Numbered from the stretch's first letter, positions 38,291-46,280 are shown. The stretch is 64,000 nt of DNA from Bradyrhizobium sp. Ai1a-2 (GCF_000426245.1 NZ_AUEZ01000022.1:51966-115965); one strand, 5' to 3'. Program-made: numbers and translations. The notes: generated by a model not told the origin, from the sequence alone.

Positions 38291-39147
38291 TGGACACCCT
38301 CGGCCACGAGCAAAACGCCGACCAGATCGCATACTGGAACGGGCCTCGCGGCCAGCGCTGGGCCGACCGGCAGGCGGCGCAGGACGTCCTTTTGACTCCG
38401 GTCCTCGATATCTTGATTGATCGCGCCAAGCCGAAGACAGGCGAGCGCGTCATCGACGTCGGCTGCGGCAGCGGCGCGACCACGGTTGCGTTTGCGGAGA
38501 AGGTCGGGCCGTCCGGCCATGTGCTCGGGGTCGACGTGTCAGGCCCGATGCTCGAACGGGCGCGGCAACGCGTGACGCCCGGATTGTCGCTGGAGTACAC
38601 GCTTGCGGACGCAACGGTGTATCCGTTCGCTCCCGCGAGCGCCGACCTGTTGGCGTCGCGGTTCGGCGTGATGTTCTTTGCCGATCCGGCGGTGTCGTTT
38701 GCGAATATGAGGAAGGCGCTGCGACCGTCAGGACGCCTTGCGTTCGTCTGCTGGCGAGAGCCCCGCGAGAATCCGTTCTTCATTGCGCCGTTGCAGGCCG
38801 CCTACAAGCACGTACCGAAATTGCCGCAGCAGGGGCCCGACGATCCCGGGCCATTCGCGTTCGCCTCGGAGGAGCGCGTGCGACGCATCCTCGGCGCGGC
38901 CGGCTTCACCAACGTGGAGATGGAGCCGTGCCCGCTCACGCTCGATGCCGCGATCGGCGGCGGCCTGGATGGCGCCGTGCAGGGCGCGCTTGAGATCGGG
39001 CCAACCAGCCGGGCGCTGCAGGATCAGCCGGACGAGCTCCGCGCTGCTGCCGCGGGTGCGATCCGCGAGGCGCTCGCGCCTTTCGTCAAGGGCAATTCGG
39101 TGATGCTGCCTGCCTCGATCTGGATCGTGACGGCAAAGGCTTCGTAG
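38290..39147 (+). CDS. Class I SAM-dependent methyltransferase
   Basis: 285 aa. SAM-binding motif I VIDVGCGSGATTVAFAE at about residues 54-70, followed by LGVDVSGPML (motif post I) and ADLLASRFGVMFFAD (motif IV/V region). The rest has the cap typical of the UbiE/small-molecule class. The N-terminus YWNGPRGQRWADRQ resembles uncharacterised bacterial enzymes often annotated this way. Substrate unknown. ATG overlaps the stop of the YCII gene. Confidence 0.85.
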   Translation: MDTLGHEQNADQIAYWNGPRGQRWADRQAAQDVLLTPVLDILIDRAKPKTGERVIDVGCGSGATTVAFAEKVGPSGHVLGVDVSGPMLERARQRVTPGLSLEYTLADATVYPFAPASADLLASRFGVMFFADPAVSFANMRKALRPSGRLAFVCWREPRENPFFIAPLQAAYKHVPKLPQQGPDDPGPFAFASEERVRRILGAAGFTNVEMEPCPLTLDAAIGGGLDGAVQGALEIGPTSRALQDQPDELRAAAAGAIREALAPFVKGNSVMLPASIWIVTAKAS

Positions 39148-39171
39148 CCGTTGACCATCATTGCGCTCTTG

Positions 39172-39261
39172 CCGTCATTGCGAGGAGCGACAGCGACGAC
39201 GCAATCCATGCTTCCGCGCATGTGGAGGGATGGATTGCTTCGCTGGCGCTCGCAATGACGG
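39172..39261. repeat. Dispersed palindrome, family CGTCATNGCGAG (copy 2)
   Basis: Outer arms CCGTCATTGCGAG and CTCGCAATGACGG, inner arms GCAATCCATG and ATGGATTGC. Sits between convergent genes. Partner copy at 10876-10957. Confidence 0.85.
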
Positions 39262-39286
39262 AGTAGTCCGGTCGCGCGTGTAACCG

Positions 39287-40543
39287 CTACGCCCGCTCTT
39301 CCCAGATCATCGCGAGATGGACGATGGTCTGCACCGCCTTTTCCATGTCCTGCCGGCTCACCCATTCCAGGCGCGAGTGGAAGGCGTGCTCGCCGGCGAA
39401 GATGTTGGGGCAGGGCAGGCCCATGAACGAGAGGCGCGAGCCGTCGGTGCCGCCGCGGATCGACGCCTTCACCGGCGTCAGGCCGGTGCGGCGGACGGCT
39501 TCGACCGCGTTGTCGATGATCTCCGGATGTCGGTCGATGACCTCTTTCATGTTGCGGTACTGCTCCTTGACCTCCATGCGGTAGGTCGAGCGCGGATAGG
39601 CCTTCATCACGTCCTTGATGATGGCCTCCAGCAACGCCTCCTTCTCCTTCAGCCCGGCTTCCGTGAAATCGCGCACGATGAAGTCGAGCCTGGCCTGCTC
39701 CAGCGCGCCCGAGATCGCGATCGGATGCAGAAAGCCTTCCTTGTCTTCGGTGGTCTCCGGCGAGCAGGTGGTCTTCGGCAGCCGCTCGATGATCCCTGCG
39801 GCGATCTTGATCGCGTGCTCCATCTTGCCCTTGGCGAAGCCGGGATGGGTGGAGACGCCTTCGATCGTGATGGTGGCGCCGTCGGCGGAAAAGGTCTCGT
39901 CCTCGATATGGCCGGCGGTTTCGCCGTCGATCGTATAGGCGAAATCGGCGCCGAGCTTCTTCAGGTCGACCTTGTCGACGCCGCGGCCGATCTCCTCGTC
40001 GGGCGTGAACAGGATCTTGATGGTGCCGTGCTTCACTTGGGGATTGTGAACCAGGAAATGAGCGGCATCCATGATCTCGGCCACGCCGGCCTTGTTGTCT
40101 GCTCCCAACAGCGTGGTACCGTCAGTGGTGATGATGTCGTTGCCGATCTGGTCGGCAAGCGCCGGATGCTCGGCGGCCCGAATCACCTGCGCAGGGTCAG
40201 CCGGCAGCGCGATGTCCCCGCCGCGATAGTTCTTGACGATCTGCGGCCGCACATTCTTGCCGGTGCAGTCGGGCGAGGTGTCCATGTGCGAGCAGAAGCA
40301 GATCACCGGCACCTTCTTGTCCGTCGTGGCCGGGATGGTCGCGTAGACATAGCCGTGCTGGTCGAGATGGGCGTCGCCGAGCCCCATCGCCTGCAATTCC
40401 GAGACGAGGAGGCGGCCGAGATCCTTCTGCTTCTCGGTGGAAGGGCAGGTCGGCGATTCCGGATCGGACTGGGTATCGATCACGACATAGCGCAGGAAGC
40501 GCTCGGTGACGGTGTGTTTGAAATCAAGCGTGGGAGCCAGCAT
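39287..40543 (-). CDS. pepT: Peptidase T (tripeptidase)
   Basis: Zinc aminotripeptidase of the M20 family, 418 aa, cytoplasmic. Metal-site segments: FCSHMDTSPD, LLGADNKAGVAEI, FTPDEEIGRG with the catalytic Glu, YTIDGE and the C-terminal FAGEHAFHSRLEWV. ATG at 40543 starts MLAPTLDFKHTV; the frame continues upstream through the HU gene and tRNA-Asp and is not coding there. Confidence 0.94.
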   Translation of the reverse strand: MLAPTLDFKHTVTERFLRYVVIDTQSDPESPTCPSTEKQKDLGRLLVSELQAMGLGDAHLDQHGYVYATIPATTDKKVPVICFCSHMDTSPDCTGKNVRPQIVKNYRGGDIALPADPAQVIRAAEHPALADQIGNDIITTDGTTLLGADNKAGVAEIMDAAHFLVHNPQVKHGTIKILFTPDEEIGRGVDKVDLKKLGADFAYTIDGETAGHIEDETFSADGATITIEGVSTHPGFAKGKMEHAIKIAAGIIERLPKTTCSPETTEDKEGFLHPIAISGALEQARLDFIVRDFTEAGLKEKEALLEAIIKDVMKAYPRSTYRMEVKEQYRNMKEVIDRHPEIIDNAVEAVRRTGLTPVKASIRGGTDGSRLSFMGLPCPNIFAGEHAFHSRLEWVSRQDMEKAVQTIVHLAMIWEERA

Positions 40544-40584
40544 GTGACCGCAAGTCCAGGAGAGGGATTGGGCTGGCTCTATAA

Positions 40585-40632
40585 CAGAAAAGCGCCACTC
40601 CGGGGGCCGCGTCGATGAGCCGGAATGGCGCT
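40585..40632 (-). terminator. HU gene terminator
   Basis: On the minus strand AGCGCCATTCCGG pairs with CCGGAGTGGCGCT (one mismatch), followed by TTTTCTGTT. It lies between the HU gene and pepT. Confidence 0.75.
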
Positions 40633-40656
40633 GACCTGAACGACGGGCGTGGCCGA

Positions 40657-40956
40657 TCAGATCGCTTCCTTGAGTTCCTTCGCGGGGCGGAAGGCGACCT
40701 TCTTGCTGGCCTTGATGTGGATCTGCTCGCCGGTGGCGGGGTTGCGGCCCATCCGGGCGGCGCGCTTGCGGACCTGCAGGATGCCGAGGCCGACGATGCG
40801 GATGCGCTCGCCCTTCTTCAGGTGCTTGGTGATTCGCGTCACGACGTCGGTCAGGATGCTTTCGGCCTGCTTCTTGGAGAGTTCCTGGTCTTCGGCGATC
40901 GCCGCCGCAAGGTGCTTCAGGGTGATCGTCGCCGGGGTCGCAGCTTTCTTCGCCAT
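40657..40956 (-). CDS. HU-family DNA-binding protein
   Basis: Nucleoid protein that bends DNA without sequence preference. 99 aa. HU signature VGLGILQVRKRAARMGRNPATG split around the beta arm tip RNPATGEQI; ends KASKKVAFRPAKELKEAI. The strong terminator downstream and the 310-base free region upstream (partly a dispersed repeat) suggest a single-gene transcript. Whether it is HupB or an IHF-like paralogue: the arm sequence favours HU. Confidence 0.93.
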   Translation of the reverse strand: MAKKAATPATITLKHLAAAIAEDQELSKKQAESILTDVVTRITKHLKKGERIRIVGLGILQVRKRAARMGRNPATGEQIHIKASKKVAFRPAKELKEAI

Positions 40957-40990
40957 ATGTGGCCCTCCTCGTGGTGAACGGCTTAGAGAA

Positions 40991-41033
40991 GCGTTTTCGA
41001 GCGAAGCGGATACCGGTTCGTTGAGGAAAACGC
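40991..41033. repeat. Dispersed palindrome GCGTTTTC..GAAAACGC (copy 1)
   Basis: GCGTTTTC (40991-40998) and GAAAACGC (41026-41033) with shared interior GAGCGAAGCGGATACCGG. A longer copy lies at 43041-43090. It is upstream of the HU gene. Confidence 0.75.
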
Positions 41034-41267
41034 GTCGACGGGAGATCTGGAGCCCTTGGGGGTCTCGACGGCGAGGGTCCAGGAAACCCTGACATTTCAG
41101 GCCTTAGTCGATTCGGGCCATGACTGACTACGCCGTTTCGCCCGAAAACCGGCTGCAATCTATGTCGAAACGGCAAAACCAGCCGCAGGAGGTCGGGAGT
41201 CTCAACGTCCTTGACTTCAAAAGATCGCCCCTTTAAGTCCCGCACGTCTCGCGGATTTGCGCATCAC

Positions 41268-41344
<77 letters not shown>

Positions 41345-41671
41345 TTTTGGCGATGTTTTTCAAGCAGTTGGCTCCGCACCCGCCCTTCAACCCGACCCTC
41401 GTCCGCGAAACTTGTCGCCGGCGACTTGGTGCCCTTCGTTCGTAGCGAACGGGCCGGTTCACGCAGCGAGTTCGAGGCGACGGCGCGGATTCGGCCTTAT
41501 GCCGGCGCCAGGCGATCCTGTTGCCACAAGCACACAGCGAAACTCCTTTGATCGACCACCGGCGCGTGCCGCCAGCTTTGGACCGCGACATCTGTCATGA
41601 AATCGATATAGAACTGTTCTCAGAACGTTTCTGATTGTGCTTCGACTTTTCAATTTCACGAGGTCCGGGCT
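41345..41671. other. Gap after tRNA-Asp
   Basis: 327 bases with no supported gene. ATATAGAACTG near 41607 and a TTCTCAGAA palindrome just after may belong to the promoter of the following gene. Nothing else stands out. Confidence 0.5.
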
Positions 41672-43018
41672 TTGCAATCGGTGTTGTTCGCCATTCTGCT
41701 GTCCGCTGGGCCGATCGCGGTGCTCGCTCACGGTTTCGCCGGGGCCGGCTCGAGAATCACTGCTTTGCTGATGGCGGGGCCAATTGCCCTGCTTTTTCTT
41801 CTGGCGAGATGGCGTGAATTCAGGCCCGACATTTGCGATGTGCTCTTCGTGCTTTTTTGTTGCTGCATCGCGCTTTCGTTCGCCGTCAACGGCGTCACCG
41901 CGCCGAAAGAGGCCGCCCTTCTGGGGCTGTCGCTTGCGGCCTATCCCGCGGTCAGGGTGAGCTCCCGTTGTGGCCAAGTTCCCCAGGCCTTCGTGGTCAT
42001 CACAGGCGCCGTGGTGGCGATCGGAGCCGTCGTCACCCTGGAGGCGCTGCTTGGCCAGTGGAACGACCATCATGGCAAGCCGCTGGTCTTTGACGAGTAC
42101 GACGCCGCGCCGGCGCAATTCACGATATCGCTTGGCTTTCTGCTTCTGGCGCTGGCCTGCTCAGAACTGAACTGGCGACGGACTGCATGGATTTCGATGC
42201 TCTCGGCCGTGCCCGTGGCCATCTTCGCAGCGTCGATCGTGCGCTACTCCTTTGTCGTGATCGTCGTGACGCTGCTTGCAGCGATGATGGCCACCAAGCC
42301 CGGCCAGCGCAAATTCATCGCTGTGATCGTGTGCGCCACGATCGTTTCGGTTGCGCTTGGCGCGGTCGTCAGGTCATCGACAACGCTCAGGTTCGTCAGG
42401 CATGCCGAAGTGGCGTTGGGTTTTGAGGTTGCAATGCCAAGCGAGCAGGAGTCGCCGGTGCCGCCGCCGGCCAGTGCGCCGCCTGCCGCCCCCGCCGCAT
42501 CGGGCAGCGTCGCTACCGAGGCAGCCCCGCCGGCACCAGCGCTACCGCAAGCCTCCTGTCCTTCGATTGATCTGGACAATTCGATCATCATCCGACAGCA
42601 GCTCTACAAGGACGCGTTCGCGTTGCTGCCAGAGGCGGGGCTGACGGGACTGGGACTGGACGGTTTCACCCAGCGGTCATGCCTGAAAGGCTTCCAGGTT
42701 CACAACTCGATCCTCCAGGTCATCATCGAAATCGGGTGGCCGGCGGGCGTCTTCCTCATCCTGATGCTCTATCACACGATGGGAGCGCGGATGTTCTCGC
42801 TCGCGAGGATCAACCGCGAAGCCCGCTTCGTGCTGTGCGGCTTGGTGTTCACGCTCATGCTGAGCGTGGCGCACGGCAGGATCAGCCGGGACATGGCCCT
42901 GTTCCTGTTCTTGGGATACGCGGCCAAGCTGCGAAGCAGCGCGCTCGATATTGAAGAGCAGGCCTGGGTATTCGGAGACGGTCAGATCAGAGCCATTCCG
43001 GGGCCAGGTGTCGCCTGA
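41672..43018 (+). CDS. O-antigen ligase-like (Wzy/WaaL family) membrane protein
   Basis: 448 aa polytopic inner-membrane protein with about ten hydrophobic segments. The large periplasmic loop before the last segments includes HNSILQVIIEIGWPAG near residue 345, the histidine-containing motif of the ligase/polymerase family. That loop carries a Pro/Ala-rich low-complexity insert (about residues 260-295). Such proteins join or polymerise surface glycans. No other glycan genes are near. The start is uncertain: TTG at 41672 has GAGG eight bases upstream; GTG at 41681 is an alternative. Confidence 0.75.
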   Translation: MQSVLFAILLSAGPIAVLAHGFAGAGSRITALLMAGPIALLFLLARWREFRPDICDVLFVLFCCCIALSFAVNGVTAPKEAALLGLSLAAYPAVRVSSRCGQVPQAFVVITGAVVAIGAVVTLEALLGQWNDHHGKPLVFDEYDAAPAQFTISLGFLLLALACSELNWRRTAWISMLSAVPVAIFAASIVRYSFVVIVVTLLAAMMATKPGQRKFIAVIVCATIVSVALGAVVRSSTTLRFVRHAEVALGFEVAMPSEQESPVPPPASAPPAAPAASGSVATEAAPPAPALPQASCPSIDLDNSIIIRQQLYKDAFALLPEAGLTGLGLDGFTQRSCLKGFQVHNSILQVIIEIGWPAGVFLILMLYHTMGARMFSLARINREARFVLCGLVFTLMLSVAHGRISRDMALFLFLGYAAKLRSSALDIEEQAWVFGDGQIRAIPGPGVA

Positions 43019-43040
43019 CGGTGGCGAGGCTGGCAGGCTG

Positions 43041-43141
43041 GAGCGTTTTCGAGCGAAGTGGACACCGGTTCGCGTGAAGAAAACGCGTCAAAACAAGAAT
43101 CTAGAGCTTCGGTTCTGGTTCAATTAGAACCGAAGCTCTAG
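43041..43141. repeat. Composite dispersed repeat of two palindromes
   Basis: First half: GCGTTTTC (43043-43050) with GAAAACGC (43079-43086), as at 40991. Second half: perfect 16-bp arms CTAGAGCTTCGGTTCT (43101-43116) and AGAACCGAAGCTCTAG (43126-43141) with a 9-base loop. The right arm overlaps the stop codon of the minus-strand gene. I recall this composite as frequent in Bradyrhizobium. It could end transcripts from both sides. Confidence 0.8.
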
Positions 43142-43338
43142 AATTCGTAGAGGCCCCGGCCGCGGCGCGCCAGTTCCCTGAGGTCCGCCAATGTGCCACG
43201 GACAGCGCCGCAGCAGCGGCACTCGATGACCGTGTCGCCGGATGCGGCGGCCGGTCTCTCCAGCTTGATCGAGAGGCTGCCGCATTCGGTGCAGACGATC
43301 TTGAAACCGGAGGAGTATGTTTCCTGATGCAGATTCAT
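43138..43338 (-). CDS. Small zinc-ribbon-like hypothetical protein
   Basis: 66 aa. Two cysteine pairs, CTEC at residues 16-19 and CRCC at 40-43, spaced as in a zinc ribbon. The remainder is polar with a basic C-terminal helix (LADLRELARRGRGLYEF). Function unknown. Its last codon and stop fall in the arm of a dispersed palindrome. Confidence 0.68.
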   Translation of the reverse strand: MNLHQETYSSGFKIVCTECGSLSIKLERPAAASGDTVIECRCCGAVRGTLADLRELARRGRGLYEF

Positions 43339-43463
43339 CGGCGGCGAGGGTCCTGTCGATCTTTCTATACGCGCCGAAATTTAAGCTTGGGATCGCAACG
43401 TCGGTTGCAATCGAGGGATTGCGTTAGGGCTTGTTAACGCCGGCTGTCTGGCCGGTGGTCCCC

Positions 43464-43492
43464 CAAACAACAGAGCCGCCCTGAGGCGGCCT
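43464..43492 (-). terminator. Terminator of the small membrane protein gene
   Basis: Minus strand: GCCGCC (43490-43485) and GGCGGC (43480-43475) form a stem with a four-base loop, followed by TCTGTTGTTT. Confidence 0.7.
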
Positions 43493-43519
43493 TCGGTACC
43501 TTGTCTGGAAATGCCCGCG

Positions 43520-43720
43520 TCAGCGGACCGCAGAGGTCCCCGAGCTCGTGATCGCCACCGGCTTGCCGGCCTTCACGACCTGGGTCTGAGCCGTCTGGGT
43601 GAACTCGGAATTGTTGCGCGCGGCGATACCCAGGGCTGTGACCGCAATGCCCGCCACCAACGCTACCACCACGATCTTCAGGTGGGTCGAGCGATCTGCA
43701 GAGTGAATTGAGTGGTTCAT
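43520..43720 (-). CDS. Small single-pass membrane/secreted protein
   Basis: 66 aa from ATG at 43720, which has a perfect GGAGG six bases upstream. N-terminal 20 residues are polar (MNHSIHSADRSTHLK), then a hydrophobic segment IVVVALVAGIAVTALGIAA and a short Thr/Gln/Ser-rich tail. It may be an anchored or exported protein. I recall similar short proteins in Bradyrhizobium but no function. A terminator follows. Confidence 0.75.
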   Translation of the reverse strand: MNHSIHSADRSTHLKIVVVALVAGIAVTALGIAARNNSEFTQTAQTQVVKAGKPVAITSSGTSAVR

Positions 43721-44247
43721 CTGAAGCCTCCGGGCGAACTTTGCCGTCGCCTGTTGGGCAAAGAGGTACCTTTGGTCTGTTTCCGGATGGTTTCGTGGGT
43801 TCCCCAAAATGGTTTCGTTGCCGGGCTGGATCGGTTTCGTGCGGCCTGCGGCCGGACACGAGGTAAGAGGAAAAAAGTCATAGGTCGCGGAGCAATCTCT
43901 GGGGATAACGCCGCTAAAGGTGGGGCGGACCAGCATACCGTTGCAATTGGCAGAACCGCTGCGGTTCAACAAAGCGGGAGGGGCGCGGAAGGATCGCAGG
44001 CGGCTATTGTCCGGGGCCGATTTCAGTGATCTGAACCTGCAAATCCGGGGCACGAACCTTCGAGGTCACGCGTTCTTCATATCGGGCGAGAACGCGTGCT
44101 CAACACCGGTTGATCGGAGGCGGCTGGGCCCGGCAGAGCTTTAAAATTGCTTGTCTTGCGCCCTCTGTTGCGCTGCGCTAAGGCTCAAGAATAATTCCAA
44201 TGAACGAATCTGCGGCAGTCCGAAACCGCAGCAAGAAGGCACCGCCG
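43721..44247. other. Divergent region upstream of nuoA
   Basis: 527 bases between the small membrane protein gene (minus) and nuoA (plus). It must hold promoters for both. No frame has coding character. TTGTCTTGCG near 44152 and the AT-rich stretch near 44188 are possible nuo promoter elements, but I cannot fix the boxes. Confidence 0.5.
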
Positions 44248-44613
44248 ATGAACGGCATCCTGCAGAATTATCTACCGCTTGTGGTGTTTATCGGGGTCGC
44301 GGCCGTGATCGGCCTGGCTCTCCTGATCGCGCCATTCCTGCTCGCATTCCAGCAGCCCGACCCGGAAAAGCTGTCCGCCTATGAATGCGGATTCAACGCT
44401 TTTGACGACGCCCGCATGAAGTTCGACGTCCGCTTCTATCTGGTGGCCATCCTCTTCATCATCTTCGACCTCGAAGTGGCGTTTCTTTTCCCCTGGGCGG
44501 TGGCGTTCGGCAAGCTGGGCGCGACCGGGTTCTGGTCGATGATGGTGTTCCTGGCCGTGCTGACGGTCGGCTTTGCCTATGAATGGAAGAAAGGCGCGCT
44601 CGAATGGGATTGA
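44248..44613 (+). CDS. nuoA: NADH-quinone oxidoreductase subunit A
   Basis: Membrane-arm subunit of complex I. 121 aa, three membrane segments. Conserved ECGFNAFDDARMKFDVRFYLVAI (residues 46-68) around the second helix, with the Cys of the quinone-end loop, and FDLEVAFLFPWA. ATG at 44248 is chosen over the one at 44200 because family members start close to the first helix. Ends overlapping nuoB by ten bases. Confidence 0.95.
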   Translation: MNGILQNYLPLVVFIGVAAVIGLALLIAPFLLAFQQPDPEKLSAYECGFNAFDDARMKFDVRFYLVAILFIIFDLEVAFLFPWAVAFGKLGATGFWSMMVFLAVLTVGFAYEWKKGALEWD

Positions 44614-45194
44614 GCCCCACCGCCGCAACGTCCCAGCCGGCGATTGCGCCGGCGCCGAAGGGCATCCTTGACCCCGCCACCGGCAAGCCGGTCGGCGCCA
44701 ATGATCCGTATTTCCGCGAAATCAATCACGAGCTCTCCGACAAGGGCTTCTTCGTCGCGGCCGCCGATGACCTGATCACCTGGGCCCGTACCGGCTCGCT
44801 GATGTGGATGACGTTCGGCCTGGCCTGCTGCGCGGTCGAGATGATGCAGGTCTCGATGCCACGCTACGACGTCGAGCGTTTCGGCTTCGCGCCCCGCGCC
44901 TCGCCGCGGCAGTCGGACGTGATGATCGTCGCGGGCACGCTGACCAACAAGATGGCGCCGGCGCTGCGCAAGGTCTACGACCAGATGCCGGAGCCGCGCT
45001 ACGTGATCTCGATGGGCTCGTGCGCCAATGGCGGCGGCTACTACCACTATTCCTATTCGGTGGTGCGCGGCTGCGACCGCATCGTGCCGATCGACATCTA
45101 CGTGCCAGGCTGCCCGCCGACGGCGGAAGCGTTGCTCTACGGCGTCTTGCTGCTGCAGAAGAAGATCCGCCGCATCGGCACTATCGAACGCTAA
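44604..45194 (+). CDS. nuoB: NADH-quinone oxidoreductase subunit B
   Basis: Carries cluster N2, the last iron-sulfur cluster before quinone. 196 aa. Ligands Cys75-Cys76 (LACCAVE), Cys140 (MGSCANGG) and Cys170 (VPGCPPT). The N-terminal 40 residues form an alphaproteobacterial extension. ATG at 44604 lies inside the last codons of nuoA, with AAAGG before it. Confidence 0.97.
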   Translation: MGLSPTAATSQPAIAPAPKGILDPATGKPVGANDPYFREINHELSDKGFFVAAADDLITWARTGSLMWMTFGLACCAVEMMQVSMPRYDVERFGFAPRASPRQSDVMIVAGTLTNKMAPALRKVYDQMPEPRYVISMGSCANGGGYYHYSYSVVRGCDRIVPIDIYVPGCPPTAEALLYGVLLLQKKIRRIGTIER

Positions 45195-45205
45195 GGTATT
45201 ACGTC

Positions 45206-45814
45206 ATGGACGACGCCAAGCTCGACGCCTTGGGGCAGACGATCGTTAGCGCGCTTCCCGGCGCGGCGAAGGCGCATTCGGTTGCGTTCAATCAGCTCAC
45301 GGTTGATGTGGACGCGGAGAAGATCGTCGACATCGTCAAGCACCTGCGCGACGATCCGGCCCTGCGCTTCGTCAACATCACCGATGTGACCGCGGTCGAC
45401 TATCCCGAGCGGGACAAGCGGTTCGACGTCGTCTACCACTTCCTGTCACCGACGTTGAACACGCGTATTCGCCTGCGCGCGGAGGCCGACGAGAACACGC
45501 AGGTGCCGTCGATCATCGAGGTCTTTCCCGGCGCCGACTGGTTCGAGCGCGAGACTTACGACCTCTACGGCGTGATCTTCACCGGCCACCCGGACATGCG
45601 CCGGCTCCTGACCGATTACGGCTTCGACGGTCATCCGCTGCGCAAGGACTTTCCGCTCACCGGCTTCGTCGAGGTTCGCTACGACGACGAGGAGAAGCGG
45701 GTGGTGTACGAACCGGTGCGCCTCAACCAGGAATTCCGCAAGTTCGATTTCCTCTCGCCTTGGGAAGGTGCGGATTATCCGCTGCCCGGAGACGAGAAGA
45801 GAAGTGGCGAATAG
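45206..45814 (+). CDS. nuoC: NADH-quinone oxidoreductase subunit C
   Basis: Peripheral-arm subunit. 202 aa, separate from nuoD. Typical segments: FVNITDVTAVDYPERDKRFDVVYHFLS in two strands, SIIEVFPGADWFERETYDLYG, FTGHPDMRRLLTDYGF, HPLRKDFPLTGFVE. The C-terminus PWEGADYPLPGDEK is typical, but the last three residues (SGE) and the stop come from the left inverted repeat of the inserted element. So the original end was probably longer or different. Confidence 0.95.
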   Translation: MDDAKLDALGQTIVSALPGAAKAHSVAFNQLTVDVDAEKIVDIVKHLRDDPALRFVNITDVTAVDYPERDKRFDVVYHFLSPTLNTRIRLRAEADENTQVPSIIEVFPGADWFERETYDLYGVIFTGHPDMRRLLTDYGFDGHPLRKDFPLTGFVEVRYDDEEKRVVYEPVRLNQEFRKFDFLSPWEGADYPLPGDEKRSGE

Positions 45815-45835
45815 CGAATGGCGAGTGGCGAATAG
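45805..45835 (+). repeat. Left inverted repeat of the nuo element
   Basis: TG followed by four 7-bp units GCGAATA, GCGAATG, GCGAGTG, GCGAATA and G. Matches the right arm except at position 23. It contains the nuoC stop codon TAG at 45812-45814. Confidence 0.95.
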
Positions 45836-45844
45836 GGATGATTG

Positions 45845-46225
45845 TTGAGCGACCCATCGATCAGCTCGTACCGGGACCTAAGAGTGTGGCAGGATGCCAT
45901 GATCTTAGCGGAGTCCTGCTATCGCTTGACGGGGCGATTTCCTCGCGACGAACTGTTTGGCCTGACATCCCAGGTCAGGCGGGCTGCGGCTTCTATTCCC
46001 GCCAATATCGCGGAAGGCCATGGGCGCGAGAGTACAGGCAGTTTCGTGCAGTCGCTGCGCGTGTCACAGGGCTCTCTGAAGGAATTGGAAACTCATCTCT
46101 TGCTGGCGGAGCGGGTCGGCATTCTGCCTGTATCCGAACTGGAACTGGTAATGGGGCGGTGCGAGAGTTTGGGCAAAATGGTTCGAGCGTTGATCCGCTC
46201 CCTGCAGGACAAGTCCACAAGATGA
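45845..46225 (+). CDS. Four-helix bundle protein (23S rRNA intervening-sequence/bAvd type)
   Basis: 126 aa if started at TTG 45845 (AGGG seven bases upstream); TTG 45842 adds one residue. It has the conserved pattern of the family: SYRDLRVWQDAM (helix 1), LTGRFPRDELFGLTSQVRRAA, SIPANIAEGHGR, FVQSLRVSQGSLKELETHLLLAERVG. Relatives are the proteins encoded in 23S rRNA intervening sequences and the Avd accessory protein of diversity-generating retroelements; they are basic pentameric barrels that bind nucleic acid. No reverse transcriptase is nearby. Codon use looks less GC-rich than the nuo genes around it. Confidence 0.85.
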   Translation: MSDPSISSYRDLRVWQDAMILAESCYRLTGRFPRDELFGLTSQVRRAAASIPANIAEGHGRESTGSFVQSLRVSQGSLKELETHLLLAERVGILPVSELELVMGRCESLGKMVRALIRSLQDKSTR

Positions 46226-46231
46226 CGTTCG

Positions 46232-46262
46232 CTATTCGCTACTCGCCATTCGCTATTCGCCA
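46232..46262 (-). repeat. Right inverted repeat of the nuo element
   Basis: Inverse of the left arm with one difference (third unit GCGAGTA). A fifth, partial unit GCGAACG continues inwards to the stop of the enclosed gene. Confidence 0.95.
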
Positions 46263-46280
46263 GGCAGCGGGAGCTGCATC

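Larger units (their letters stand above)
45805..46262 (+). mobile_element. 458-bp inverted-repeat element inside the nuo operon
   Basis: Unit bounded by 31-bp inverted repeats (45805-45835 and 46232-46262) that match at 30 of 31 positions. It encloses only a four-helix-bundle protein gene. It interrupts the normal nuoC-nuoD junction; the left arm overlaps the nuoC stop and the right arm ends 18 bases before the nuoD ATG. The gene has no transposase character, so movement would need help in trans or occur at the RNA level, as for rRNA intervening sequences. Inserted status is inferred from the repeats and context. Confidence 0.65.

Noticed and set aside
41605..41640. LexA-like GTTC-N7-GTTT upstream of the O-antigen ligase-like gene
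   Set aside because: One mismatch to GTTC-N7-GTTC, no SOS gene nearby, and such strings arise often by chance.
45805..46262. Diversity-generating retroelement (Avd-like protein present)
   Set aside because: No reverse transcriptase, template or variable repeat is found in the window; only the small protein family is shared.
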